DNA of 64,000 nt from Terebella lapidaria (taxonomy: Eukaryota; Annelida; Polychaeta; Terebellida; Terebellidae), in NCBI GenBank assembly GCA_949152475.1, contig OX424566.1, positions 8,951,177 through 9,015,176 on the forward strand, written 5' to 3'. The notes beneath the pieces were generated by a model that was not told the origin of the DNA, ran no database searches, and saw only the letters and a list, made by a program, of their open reading frames with translations. A program made the translations under genes and the position numbers. Within the stretch, counting starts at the first letter, position 1; every line of letters starts with the position of its first letter. Below, piece by piece: positions 25,190 through 36,739 of this stretch.

Positions 25190-25780
25190 AATATTAGTCA
25201 TTTTCCCCGTGACTTTGAAAATAAGGTCTCTGGTCAAATTCAAGGTCATCAAAATATTCAGCATACATAATTCCTTACCAATGCACACTTGATTCCTATG
25301 CTGAAACGTCAGTAATAAGCAAAAATATTAGCCAACTTGTGCTCTGACCTTGAAAATGAGTTCAAATGTCAAATTCAAGGTCATGACAATATCCAGCATA
25401 TATCATTTCCTATATGTGCACAATTGATACCTAAGCGGTACACAGTCGATGATAAGTCGATAATAAGCGAAATATTAGCCATTTTGTGCTCTATCTTCAA
25501 AAATAGGGTCGAATGTCAAGTTCAAGGTCATCAGAATATTCAGCGTATATAATTTTCTGCATGTCCACAATTGGTTCCCACGCTATATAGTCCAAAAGAA
25601 GCAAGATATTGGCCATTTTGTCCCATGTGCTTGAAAATGAGATCGAAGGTCGAATTCTATATGTCCAAAATTGACTTCTAGGCTGTAAAGTCAATAAGAA
25701 GCGAGATATTAACTATTTTGTCCTGTAACCTTGAAAATGAGGTCAAATATTCAGTATATATCCTTTATGTTCACAATTGA
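25190..25780 (+). repeat. Degenerate ~140-bp satellite
   Basis: The block TTGAAAATGAGGTC...TTCAAGGTCATNANAATATTCAGCATATAT recurs at about 25243, 25377, 25525 and, more diverged, 25640 and 25740. A further unit is at 26460-26560 and an inverted one at 34215-34310. Copies differ widely, so it is old. Confidence 0.75.
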
Positions 25781-25805
25781 TTTCTAAGCTGTAAAATCGG
25801 TAATA

Positions 25806-25899
25806 ATGTATCAATCTATCACCACCGATACAGTCAGATTTTAATGATGCTAATAACAAACGTAAAATACAACATTTTTCAATTGATACAAAGCACGAC
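25806..25899 (+). repeat. 94-bp direct repeat, copy 1 (copy 2 at 26331-26428)
   Basis: TATCAATCTATCACCACCGA...AAAGCACGACCAA occurs again at 26331-26428 with about 10% differences. The SINE lies between the copies. Too long for a target duplication; more likely one satellite unit on each side. Confidence 0.75.
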
Positions 25900-25921
25900 C
25901 AAATAATTGATCTGAAAGGAT

Positions 25922-26236
25922 AAGACGTAACCGAGTGGTTACGTGCGAGCGCTTAGTCGCTCAATTTGAACCAACAGCTATCGCCGGCGTGGGTTCGATC
26001 CTACGTCGGGCCGCACGTGCGAGCGCTTAGTCGCTCAATTTGAACCAACAGCTATCGCCGGCGTGGGTTCGATCCTACGTCGGGCCGCATGTGCGCTAAT
26101 TGTAAGGGGATTTTTTCCCTGTCCTCTCTCCTCTCTGACCACTCTCAGAGGACTAAAGTCCAAACTATGAAGCGCTTTGAGAATGTGTGTAAAGTTGATA
26201 AAGCGCTATATAAGAACCAATTATTATTATTAGTAC
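25922..26236 (+). mobile_element. tRNA-derived SINE with internally duplicated head
   Basis: The head has a box A-like TAACCGAGTGG and box B GGTTCGATCC. The tail ends AAGCGCTATATAAGAACCAA followed by (ATT)n. A 74-bp segment carrying box B (25941-26014) is repeated exactly in tandem (26015-26088). A second copy of the family is on the minus strand at 54319-54668. RNA polymerase III transcription and LINE-dependent copying are properties of SINEs in general. Confidence 0.85.
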
Positions 26237-27040
26237 CTAATCACAAGCCAAAAGGCTACTGAGTTGATGGCATCCCCGGGGACAGTTTTAACGTCCACCA
26301 GCAGTGACACCGGCTCAGTGGTATAAATGTAAGTATCAATCTATTACCACCGATACAGTCAGATTTTGATGATACCAATAACAAACGTAAAATACAACAT
26401 TTTGCAATAAAAGCAAAGCCCGACCAATAAATTTCTCCAAAAACATAGATAGATACGATTTAGCCATTTTGTCCTGTGGCCTTGAAAATTGGGTCAATGG
26501 TGAACTTCAAGGTCATGACAATATTCAGAATATATCCTTTCCTATTTGTTCACATATATTTTATATGTTTTAGGTAACCTATAACCCTTCCACATGTCGG
26601 GTAAAAGTCCTCGAATGTCAGCACGTGTTGGCGGTTACGATGTTCTGGCTTTGACGCAAGTGCGCTTACGAGGTTCTGGCGTCACCATTGTGAATCACAC
26701 ACGGGCGCTTGCGACCTTCTGGCAAAAATCGCTGGTGCTTACGACCTTTTGGTGAACACGTTTTGTGCAATTTGGCGCTTACGACTTTTTACAAAAAAAA
26801 GAATTTCCGGTTTTGGTTTATTGAGAGCATGATCAGTCATCGATTGGATGATGACAAAGAAGCTCCTGGCTTGATTTGACTGATTAACTCATTTTCACCA
26901 AAAATGGCGCTTACGACCTTCTGGTTTTTACCCGTCGAAATATTAGTATAACAAAACCATAGGCATGTAGCAATGAGATATTCCAAGATTTTAATATGTT
27001 TGTTCCTGGTATTGCCTGGATGTTTCACACTTTCTTCCAG

Positions 27041-28365
27041 CTTCATCAGCAAATGATGTGAAAACATCATTTTTTGACATCCAGCTACAAGGGAATGAGA
27101 AGAAAGATATCACATATGATGTGGAACAACAACTCAAGCACAAGCCATTCCATGATTATCTGTCAAAACTGAGTCCTGTATACCTACAGGATACTGTGCT
27201 GCTATTCAAAGATTCTGATCAGGACTTAATCCTAAATCTAGAACCACTGCAAGCAAATATACATGAAGGGTTGAAGACAAAAGGTTACCATGGCAACTTT
27301 ATCTCAATAGGGTCTTCGAAGGGACAGCTCAAAATTCAATCTTTAAATGAATTGGACCTAGCATTTTTGATTCATCTAGACAAGTCATACATCAGCCAGG
27401 TCACCTCAAGGTCACATGTCTACCATGTAGAGAAAGGAAACCAGACCATAGATGCCAGAGAATTCCGAGATAGGTTTGGTAAAGATATCCATGAGATCCT
27501 AAGCAACATAAAGCTGCCACCCAGACTAGCACATAGTGGCTACTGCTCACCAAATTTCAGCGGGATACGGTACAATGGCCCAGCAACAACAATGTTATTG
27601 GTCTGGGATCCAGAGGGTGAAGCGCGTGAGATCTCAGTAGATATTACCCCCATGCTTCATCTGCCAACAGAAGACGAACAAGCTATTAAAGAAAGAATCA
27701 GGCAGAAAACACAACAAATGCGAGATGAGATGCCACAAGAAATATTCCGATTCGAGGGCATATATATGTTTCCCAATCCAATCTCAAATCAATGGGAATT
27801 GACCACAGCCTGCTATGAAGCTACAAACTTGTTGCCCCACCTTTCACGTGACACACCTTTCAAGAGGTGTATCTTGATGTGTAAGTCCATGGCAAGTTTG
27901 ATGTCATCCATCCCAACCTCAGCACACAAGGCACAAGAAACAAGAATAATGAAGCAAATTGCTGGTTCGTTGGTTGAACAAGACGAGCAAACACCAGAAT
28001 TGATGAAATATGGCCACGCATTCCTCACATCTGATACTGGCAAGAGTCACAAGGAGATGACCAAGAAAGCAATATCCATAAACACTGCTGCCATTACTCA
28101 CTTGACACTAGAACTAGCGAGTTGTATACACGGAGCATTCACATCAACACATGATCCAGACGAAAGACAGAGAATCACACTGCAACTGGTCACAGATATT
28201 TTCTGGTACTTATCGTCAGGGAAGCATGACGTACAACACTTTTTCTTGGATTCCCAAATCAGTTTGCTAGCTATTGCCGCCTGGGCCCGGCAGATGTACA
28301 ACACTCAGCAACTGGTGGACAACGTAAAAAGCCAGTGCTTGCTGACAGCCCATTTACTGTCACAA
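27041..28365 (+). CDS. Exon encoding a Mab-21/cGAS-like nucleotidyltransferase domain
   Basis: Open frame beginning after acceptor TTTCTTCCAG (27040). An in-frame stop lies at 26992-26994 and no in-frame ATG precedes the fold, so one or more upstream exons must exist. Numbered from 27058, the nucleotidyltransferase signature is GSS at 85-87 followed by E98 and D100 (NELDLAF), with the third metal ligand D195 in ISVDITPML. YNGPATTMLL precedes it, as in Mab-21/cGLR proteins. The C-terminal helical half (190-436) fits the Mab-21 helical lobe. Family members sense nucleic acid and make cyclic dinucleotide or related signals; activity here is inference. The exon ends CAA|GTGAGT in phase 0 and joins the Schlafen-like exon. 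Confidence 0.72.
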
Positions 28366-28545
28366 GTGAGTATAGTTTTTGCTTGAATTTGATTTCTATT
28401 TTAGATTACACAATTCAATCAGGGGGGGGGGGACAGGCAAAAACAAGTTTACTATAAATATCTAATCTTTATAGTAGGTGTGTACTATAAATGTGAAGTT
28501 TCTCGCTGTAACCTTCATAATGATGACTCTTTTGGCATTATACAG

Positions 28546-30981
28546 TGGAATATTGAAGAACTCGACCAAGACGTGAATCAGCACGTAGACGAAGTACCAG
28601 ACGAGGATCTACAGTACATAGAGGACACATTCCGTGTACGAGCACACTTCAATGGAGAGGGATGTAACCAGACATTTGGCATCATCTTGAAGATCTGCAA
28701 TGCTCTGGGAAATACAATGGGTGGCATTATCCAGGTGAACGACCCAGGCTCAACTGATATGAGTAAACAAAAATTGTGGATGAAAGCCTTCAAAGAGCAT
28801 GCTGCACACTGCAGCATGAAAGAAAATATTCAGTTTCTGGAAGAAGAACATAAGACCAATGCACTTGTCCTGCATGTGCCAAAATTTGCCCACAGAAAGT
28901 CATTAACCTCATACAAGGTTCACTCACCTGCTGTCGGAGACCAAGGTGAAGAGATCAAAGACACTGCAGCTTACAAGAAGCAGCAGTGTCACATGAAACG
29001 TCAGATGCACTACTTCATGGAAAACAAGCAAATCAAGTCAACAGGCACAACTGTTGAACACGCCAGCTACCCCGGTGTGAGAGGAAAGACGAATTTAACC
29101 ACACATGCAGATGAACTGTCGTCAGAACCACAGGAATATGGAAGCTCAGACACAAGAGAGACTCAGATAAAAGAGGATGCTCACATCTCCTTGATACCTA
29201 CTGGAGTGACTGTGGACGACTCTGATTCTGTCCGAATAGACAGTGTGTCAGTTGAGGAGGCCAACAAGAAACTAAAGAAGCACAAAAAGCTTGGATGGAC
29301 AACAAGCAAGCATGACTGGGAGAACAATCTAAGACAGATTAACATTGATGTTGATACCAGTGCTAAAGAATTGATTGACAGCAGGAAAGGTACCTTGAAG
29401 CAAACATCGCCAGGGACTTATATCCCTTCTAAAGAGACCATTCTTCGTCGTTATCCACAGATGGATCAACTGCTCAGTTCTATCGAGAAAAAATTCCATT
29501 CTAAACATGTACTCATACTAGCATGTGATTCCTGGCCCGGGCAAGTTGATATTGGAATGACACAGCCTACCCCAATCCACCATGTACTGGATGTTGTGAT
29601 ATTTGATCAGTTCGGCACAATAGAGATTTGGTGTGTGGTTGACAACATAGATGACACCAAGTTATCCCCAATTTGGCAGTATGCAGTGAATATAGGTCAG
29701 TCAACAAAGTCATCATTCCTTCATCTGGACCAGAACTCACACATTCAGTGTAGTGTGTACTTGTCCTCTGACAAGAGACTGTATCGGTCTTCGAAGGTAC
29801 ATCCACAACAAGATGATGTCAGGAAGAATGTCATGTACCTATTGGCCTGTTTGCTAATTCGTAAGAAATCACACTTTCGAAATTGCCTAGGGGAAGACAT
29901 TGGTGTATACTTAACTGGCCAACAAATGGAAGTTATCCTGCAATCAGCCTATACATCGATTGTCTTGATCGAAGGACCTCCTGGTTCAGGAAAAACTTTC
30001 ATGGCGTTTCACATCTGCTCAAAGTACAGCCCCCATCAGGTTCTATACATATGCACTACAGTGGCGTTCCAAAACTACCTGCACTTCCAGCAGAATTGCA
30101 CTTCTGAACTGGTTCAGAACGAGGCCGACATGAATAGATTAATCAAGAAGGCGAATCTGGAAAACTGTAAATGTATCATCATCGATGATGGACACCAACT
30201 TGCCTGCTCGTACAAAGTCTGGAGAAAGTTCCTGCTGATGGCAAAGGAGAAATCATGTCAAGTCTACATTTTTGCTGATAGTCAATATCAGAACTTCAAC
30301 GCTGTCGATACTGGAGTCCTGAATAGGTGCATAGGAGAAATGACGAGAATGAGTTTTGCCTCAGAACACCATCTGCATGACATCCACAGAAATAGTAGAA
30401 GAGTAAGTTCGTTCTTAGTTGCATCAACTGCAGACATTCACACAAGTTCAAGATCTCCTGAAGATACGATAGGTTGCTCCTCTGTACATGAAGGGCATGA
30501 TGTGGAGGTGCAGTATATCAACAACCTCCTTGAGGAAAGCGAGACAAACGGATTGTTACAGTTGATATTACAGCTATCAGCAGATGTGGTGACTGTCCAA
30601 GACATAGCAATACTCGTTGACACAAAACATGCCAGAAAAGATGTAGATAGCTTGAACGAAATCCTTAAGCAATTCACAGAATTTCCAGTCCATTCTGCTG
30701 GACATTTTCCGATTAAAGGAATTACTTTAGACACCCTGGACAATTTCCTTGGTTTCGACAGGAAAGTCTGCATTTGTATTGTCAGAAAGTTGGCGAAAGA
30801 CACAATATCACTCCGAAATTTATTTAAAAAAAAGATGGACTTGACACGTCATCTGCAGAACCCCAAGTACAGAACCTTTGTGGCATCTCGAGGTATTTCC
30901 AGAGTCATTTTTGTGGTCAATGTCCCAATCAGCACTGAAGTCGCCAGCTTTATGAAGATGGATTTGCTTCCCACAGAAGTT
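28546..30981 (+). CDS. Exon encoding Schlafen-like AlbA, SWADL-like and SF1 helicase regions
   Basis: 812 codons after acceptor TTATACAG, in phase 0 with the preceding exon across a 180-bp GT-AG intron. In order: an AlbA/Schlafen-core-like block (ILKICNALGNTMGGIIQV, nt 28676-28736); a charged linker; a SWADL-like block (ACDSWPGQVDIG, 29521-29556); and an SF1 helicase with Walker A GPPGSGKT (29974-29997), Walker B-like CIIIDDGHQ (30172-30198; DDGH in place of DEAQ), FADSQYQ (30271-30291), HRNSRR (30384-30401) and a weak motif VI near 30890. This order matches long (group III) Schlafens, RNA/tRNA-acting antiviral factors in mammals. The altered Walker B and motif VI may mean reduced ATPase function. 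Ends GTT|GTGAGT. Confidence 0.72.
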
Positions 30982-31034
30982 GTGAGTATGGTCAGATTTC
31001 TCAGCTGTAAACTCGCCTTTTCACTCTAATTTAG

Positions 31035-31094
31035 ATAAACCTGATAGATTTATGTATGCAATGTACTATGCATGTCAGAATACATGTAGTGTAG
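31035..31094 (+). CDS. Probable last exon of the nucleotidyltransferase-Schlafen gene
   Basis: A 53-bp intron (GTGAGT...CTAATTTAG) would lead in phase 0 to 19 codons (INLIDLCMQC...) and a TAG at 31092-31094. Without splicing, the frame would instead end at 31027-31029. The donor is strong and the intron very short, so this end is provisional. No AATAAA is obvious just downstream. Confidence 0.4.
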   Translation: MNLIDLCMQCTMHVRIHVV

Positions 31095-34000
31095 GCTCCC
31101 AGCATTTTTATATTGCATCCTTCACCACAGAATACATTGTGACTGGCGCGAAGATGAACTATATTGCATTCCAGACTTGTCGTTCCAACTGATATAATGT
31201 TTTGGGTTTGCCGTAGGCTGAAACAGTGACAATTTTTGAAAGATATACAGTGATTTCGTTGAGATATGACAAGATATTGCTTGGATGTTGTGGTGCATCT
31301 TCTGTGGATCATTTTGGATATATTTTTGAGTGTCCAGCAACGAAATGTTGTCCACAGTTGTGGAAACCGCAGGTCAGTTATTTGAGATGTTCATTTTTCA
31401 CATTTTGTTTGCATATTTCAAAAACTCACTGTGTGGATTATTTTTTTCGAAATACAATATAATTCAATGATTATATAGCAACTGCCTTCGATACCAGTCA
31501 ATATTGTTTGAAAACATATTCCATTTTAAACATGCTAAATTTACTGAATGAGACATACCCACATCAAATGTAATGACTATAACCAGTCCTCTTGGAATTT
31601 TTGCTCATTAGAACAGGCACGCTTAAATACAGGAACTGTATCCATCACAGGCAGATTTAAACCAAGGATAAAAGTGCAAGATGGACTAACAATTATACGT
31701 ACAACATGGTATATCACTGATTATTTTCTCAAAACTAGACTATTTATGCACAAGCGACCCGGAAAATGTACTCGATGTGGGCTTTTAAGCGTGATTTGGG
31801 CATTTGTTTACATTCGGCTTTGATGGATACACTTTGATTGTTTATATACAAAACCGGTACAAAATGTGTATTAAAACGGATGGAAAGACAACTCGGACAA
31901 TTGTAATCGTCAAAACAATTGAACACACCTTTTGTTTTCTTGCATTAGAAGTGTTGCACAAAAATTTAGTTTTGAAAAAAATATTGCATACAATCAAAGG
32001 CAGTAGCTTCAAATATAGGTATGCTTGTTGGATTAGCAAGGAAAGACATTTCTATTCATTGGAAAAAATTTTGACACACACCATACCAAAATTTGCACAC
32101 AAAACCGAACAAATTCAATATGCAATATTCGCTAGGTGTCTCCCCAATCACGATAGCTTTTTTTTACACTTGAGAGTACAAAACTATTTGTGTTGCCAGC
32201 CAAAATATTTCGGAATGAGGGCTTTGTGTGACTTTTTTATTGGGACATCTTGGAGGATGCATAACACAACGGAGACCAAAATATGTCCAGCAGCTTCTGA
32301 AATGATATAACCCTTCAGGGTAGGCTACACATTTTAGAAAATAGTTAATATGCATAATTACCCACAAACTTTAGAATTACCAAGGAACAGAAGTTTAGTG
32401 CCATTGTAATGTAAATGAAATTTTGAACAGTGACTAACCATGACAAATATCATGAACCTTTTGCATATAATGAATGGTTGATGAAACAAGTATGAAATAA
32501 AATGTCACAGGTAGGCTTTGACTTGCCAAATGTCTCCAAACGATCAGAAATTTGATGCTTCCGTTTGCCCACATCTGTTTGCCACAAGCTATTACGCACA
32601 ACACGACATTCGTGCCATGATGGTGTGTTTGTGCGGACAACAGCCAAGCGTTTTACTTCCTAAGTACCTCATTCTTATGTGGATAAAATTGCCAAACGCC
32701 TTACTAGGATGTAAGCTGTTCTGTGACATGGAATGATGCCACACAATGTTTAAGTGATTTAATGCTCTATATTCCAGCATTTGAAACATAAATGTCATGC
32801 CCTGTTGTTGTATTGTTTACATATAAATTTCAGAGTTTTCCCTTTTTTCGAGGTGAATGTCTCTAGCAAAAATTTACCCATACATTTTGATTTACCCTTT
32901 TTTGAGACCAACGGGTACGGGACTACTTCGCGAAAATCCTACCTACTGCTTTGAGCCAACTGAGCTTAATTCTGAACGTTTTGGTTTGGTCATATCAGCA
33001 GTCCCTCACCTCATACAAGAAGAATCACAATGATAATTATGTCATTTGAAATGCTTATTTTTGCAGAGTTAATAGCCATACAATCATCACACGTACATGT
33101 ACATTTATATCGCCCAGCCTAGAGGGAGCTAGTGTCATCGCAATGTGGAATTTTTGTTATCTGTGTCAATTTTCCATGAGTTCAGTGTCATCACAGTGGA
33201 TAAGGGACACTTTCATTCACGATAGTTGCAGGATTGCATGATGGATGAAGGTCATTGGAAAACATCGAAAAACATTTAGGGTTCCAGACCTTTGGTCTGA
33301 TAACCTATTGTCGTGGCGTTGCATCCGTCGTCCATCAGTGCCGATGGTGTCGTCCGGCTACATCTTTATCTTTGAAGTTTACAGTCGAATCTTTCTGAAA
33401 TTGTGCACAAATATGCCGAATAATATTTCAAGAGAGGTGTTTGTTTAGTTTTTATGTTCCACCATTTTTTCCCAAAACAATACCACATGTCCGAAAGCGT
33501 TGATGTTGCGACCAAGAAATATTTTAATATGTACGTAGCCTACGACTCGTGGGCCTATACTCACGTTTAGGAATGCACACCATAATGTATATGATAATGG
33601 TGTCACAGTGAAATTACGTACATCAAACCAATCATCTTAAGAATCATTCTTTAAAATTATTCTCTTTCTGTATTGTTTGTAAGTCTGACAATAATATTGT
33701 CTGTAAGTCTGACATCAGTTGTGTCTGTTTTGAACTGTTGAGTATGTAGACAGACATGCGGACACCCTGCTATTGGATCTTGGTCAGAGCCGCTATTGTG
33801 TTGGTATGTGGTATGTTATGCAAATAGAAATCGAGGAGAGATCGCGATGTATATGGTTATGCAACCCTACACCCGGGTACCTTCAGTATGTGGTTCTTCA
33901 AGCTGAATATCAATTTAAAAACCGAGTTCTTACTTTTACTTTTATTGTAAGATGCACCGTTGCTCGATGCACCTTATGGCTGTGAACTAGCTTTCATTCT

Positions 34001-34436
34001 TTGTCGTTCACTTTAGCCATACACGCATATTATGAATATTCCCTTTTACATGGATTGAAAAACAATGTCATTATGTTTTTGTCTTTTATATACACATTTG
34101 CTCCGTGGGGCTATTGACGTTGTCATTTCCCCCTCGATTGTTTGTAGGACTGCAATACCCTCGAAGGCAGGCTCAATCCCTGAATCGAATTCACAACTTG
34201 AGAATCAATTGCGTACATACTGGAAATGATATATATTGAATATCCTTGAGATCTTGAATTTACCAGTGAACTTATTTTCAAGGTCAGGGGACAAAATGGC
34301 TAATATCTAAATCATAAAAAAAAATATATTGTCTGGTAACTTTCCTCATCCTTTAGGCTAATTTTTATAATATAATTGTAACAATATAATATATTATTGT
34401 AAATCTTCACAATCAGCGATTATTCGTGTCACCTCG
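31095..34436. other. Intergenic stretch without a supported gene
   Basis: AT-rich. The longest open frame (31804-32310, plus) is Lys/Ile/Phe-rich, resembles no known family and has no splice context I trust. One inverted satellite unit is at 34215-34310. I see no RNA gene. Confidence 0.45.
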
Positions 34437-35077
34437 ATAGTCTCGTCGGTACACTAGGTGTACATGGGACGCTCAAATGTACGATATACATGGAACGCTC
34501 CACCGTACGATGGACATGCCACGCTAGACCGTACGATGGACATGCAAGGCTCCATCGTACGATGGACATGTGAGGCTCCATCAGACGATGGACATGCGAG
34601 GCTCCACCATAGAAAGGACATGCGATGCTCCACCGTACGATGGACATGCGATGCTAGACCGTATGATGGACATGTGATGGGATGCTCCATCGTACGATGG
34701 ACATGCGATGCTAGACCGTACGATGGACATGTGATGGGATGCTCCATCATACGATGGACATGCGATGCTAGACCGTACGATGGACATGCGATGTTCCATC
34801 GTACGATATACATGGGACGCTCCAATGTACGATATACATGGGATGCTCCACCGTACAATGGACATGCGACACTAGACCGTACGATAGACATGCAAGTCTC
34901 CATCGTATGATGGACATGCGAGGCTTCACCGTAGGAAGGACATGCGGTGCTCCACCGCACAATGGACATGCGATGCTAGACTGTACGATGGACATGCGAT
35001 GTTCCACCGTACGATATACATGGGACGCTCCAATGTACGATATACATGGGACGCTCCACCGTACAATGGACATGCGA
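34437..35077. repeat. 30-bp minisatellite, about 21 units
   Basis: Units are variants of CCGTACGATGGACATGCGAT plus GCTCCA or GCTAGA. Higher-order blocks of several units recur, for example around 34630-34780 and 34800-35060. Because the period is a multiple of 3 and lacks stops, long repetitive frames appear on both strands (for example 34454-34969 minus, decapeptide MSIVRWSXAC-like); these are not genes. The CGTACG core is palindromic. Confidence 0.92.
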
Positions 35078-35390
35078 TGCTTACTGCAGTTAGTGTTGTA
35101 GGTGCACTAGGTGTGAAGTTGTCTGTCTTGCAAGAGGGGAGTATTTAAGTTCACGTGAGTCCGAACACATGTGCGAACGCTGAATACTGACAGTTGCCAG
35201 GTGATCTCTGGTCTTGTCTTGTCGATCATTCACACTAACTGACGTATAAACCTTTTTTATTATTATGAGCAGTTTTGGTAACTTTACATTGTGGCTAAGC
35301 GACAATATGTAACACGACAACATCGCAGGTACTAGATTCATCCCCTGAAAAGTTTTAGAGTTTTAGTGTAATTTTGTGGATTCTGGTGCA
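35078..35390. other. Unique non-coding spacer
   Basis: No gene or repeat is seen. Position 35391 is where similarity to 43378 onward begins. Confidence 0.5.
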
Positions 35391-36739
35391 TTAAAATTAA
35401 CAGGAAAAATTTCTTCCGACCACGCCACCTCCCCCCCCCTCCCCCCTCTCGGAACGCCCATGCTTGCTCACACTCCATAGGTTTCTCTCTTCAGATCCAG
35501 CCACAATCAGCTGGCCTGTGTCAGCAGGATAGAAAAACCTTAATAATTTAAGATACGGTTCACTGGGAAACAGAACAAACTACCTTCACATTACAGATCC
35601 ATCATTTAAATAATTTTCCTCATAGCAGCATGCATGGGGACATCAATAAAATTTGCCAAAAGGCAATATTGGTCACTTTTTATTAAGATGATAGTTACAC
35701 GTGTAAAGTTTACATTACCCCCTTCTTACAATGTTGATTCCCAACATGCTCTGCCCGCGCCCAAAACTGGGAAACACGACGAAGGCATGCAGGCGACGAA
35801 GGTTCGCATGCAGGAACCGGGAGGAAGCAAGGTGCCGACACCCAAAAGTCACGGCGCAAAAGACTGAGACCTTAAGGGTCCGTTTTGGAAGAATGGGGAA
35901 TGACCCCTGGACTTACAGAGTAAGCTACAACGCGCTCTACAATTTTGAACAAACCCTAATAAAAAAACTAAAATTTTGACCGAGGTAGTCCAAAAAGGAT
36001 GATGACCGTGGAAAGTCATCTGCCGAAAGGGACGGTGTGTCGAGTCTTTGGAAGATCTTTAAGGTTAACCTTTGAATTGGAAAATTTCGTAAAACGACCC
36101 ACCGAGTGACCAAAAGTAGTAGTACCTCTAGAAAGGGCTGCCGACCGCCCGGCCGGCCGGCTCCTCAAACCTGCCGAGCGAGTCTCAGGCAGGGTTGAGC
36201 CGCAGAAGCGACTCCGGCACGCCGTCGTGTTGCCGCAGTGACGAGGCTACACTAGCCTTCCTCCATCGTCTGCTCGTCTGTGCCGCCCTTCTTGGGGCTG
36301 GGCAGCGGAGACAGGTCACTACGCTGCGGAGCTGGGCGCTCTCGGAGCGGAGCTGGTAACTGGAATTCCAGCTGCACGGGCAGACGAGGCAGGCCTGGCG
36401 GCGGTTGCAGGGGCTTCACTGGAGAGCCCTGCGTGCCAGGTCCTGTCGGAGCCAACTGGAAGGAGGTTGGCAGAGATGTCGCGCCTAGGTTGGCTACAGC
36501 GGCAAACATCTCTACCACATCGCGGGTGCGCTCCTGGCCGGCCGTCCGTTCTCCCCATTTTTTGACTAGAATGGGGTAGATGGCCAGCTCCAGGGCTGCA
36601 TCCGCCCGCTTGGCAACTGACTGGTTCAGGGCGGACGACGCCGGGTCCTCGACGCCTTGAAGGAGGTGAGTCTGAGCAGCCTCGGCTTCGTGTAGACGAT
36701 TCCGTAGCTCCTCGTTCTCAGCCACCAGCCGCTGCACCT
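35391..36739 (-). repeat. Duplicated retroelement 3' segment, copy A (left part)
   Basis: Matches 43378-44726 with about 2% differences, and continues after the Gmr1-like insertion at 43250-43377, where it joins the start of copy B head to tail. The minus strand carries the last ~160 codons of the coiled-coil/Pro-rich ORF (36739-36252), then non-coding sequence, a purine tract near 35720-35735 (AAGAAGGGGGTAA on the minus strand) and a TGTAAACTTTACACG start typical of an LTR. Confidence 0.85.

Larger units (their letters stand above)
21217..26937. mobile_element. Putative 5.7-kb element with inverted ends and arrays of a 20-bp motif
   Basis: Left end TCGACGGGTGAAAACCAGAA continuing to GGTCGTAAGCGCCATTTT; right end is its inverse with one or two mismatches (26900-26937). 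The word GGCGCTTACGACSTTCTGG, or its inverse, occurs about six times in 21227-21860 and six times in 26631-26924; the outermost copies face inward symmetrically. Subterminal repeat arrays of this kind are transposase-binding sites in several DNA-transposon superfamilies. No flanking target duplication is clear and no transposase ORF is visible inside, so it is at best non-autonomous. It ends about 100 bp before the first recognised exon of the nucleotidyltransferase gene. Confidence 0.5.

Noticed and set aside
25941..26014. Candidate tRNA gene
   Set aside because: Box A and B are present but there is no cloverleaf, and a SINE tail with (ATT)n follows; it is a SINE head.
31804..32310. 168-codon plus-strand frame
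   Set aside because: AT-rich composition, no known motif, no splice or promoter context; not enough support for a gene.
34454..34969. 171-codon minus-strand frame and its plus-strand partner
   Set aside because: Both come from the stop-free 30-bp minisatellite; repetitive and on both strands.
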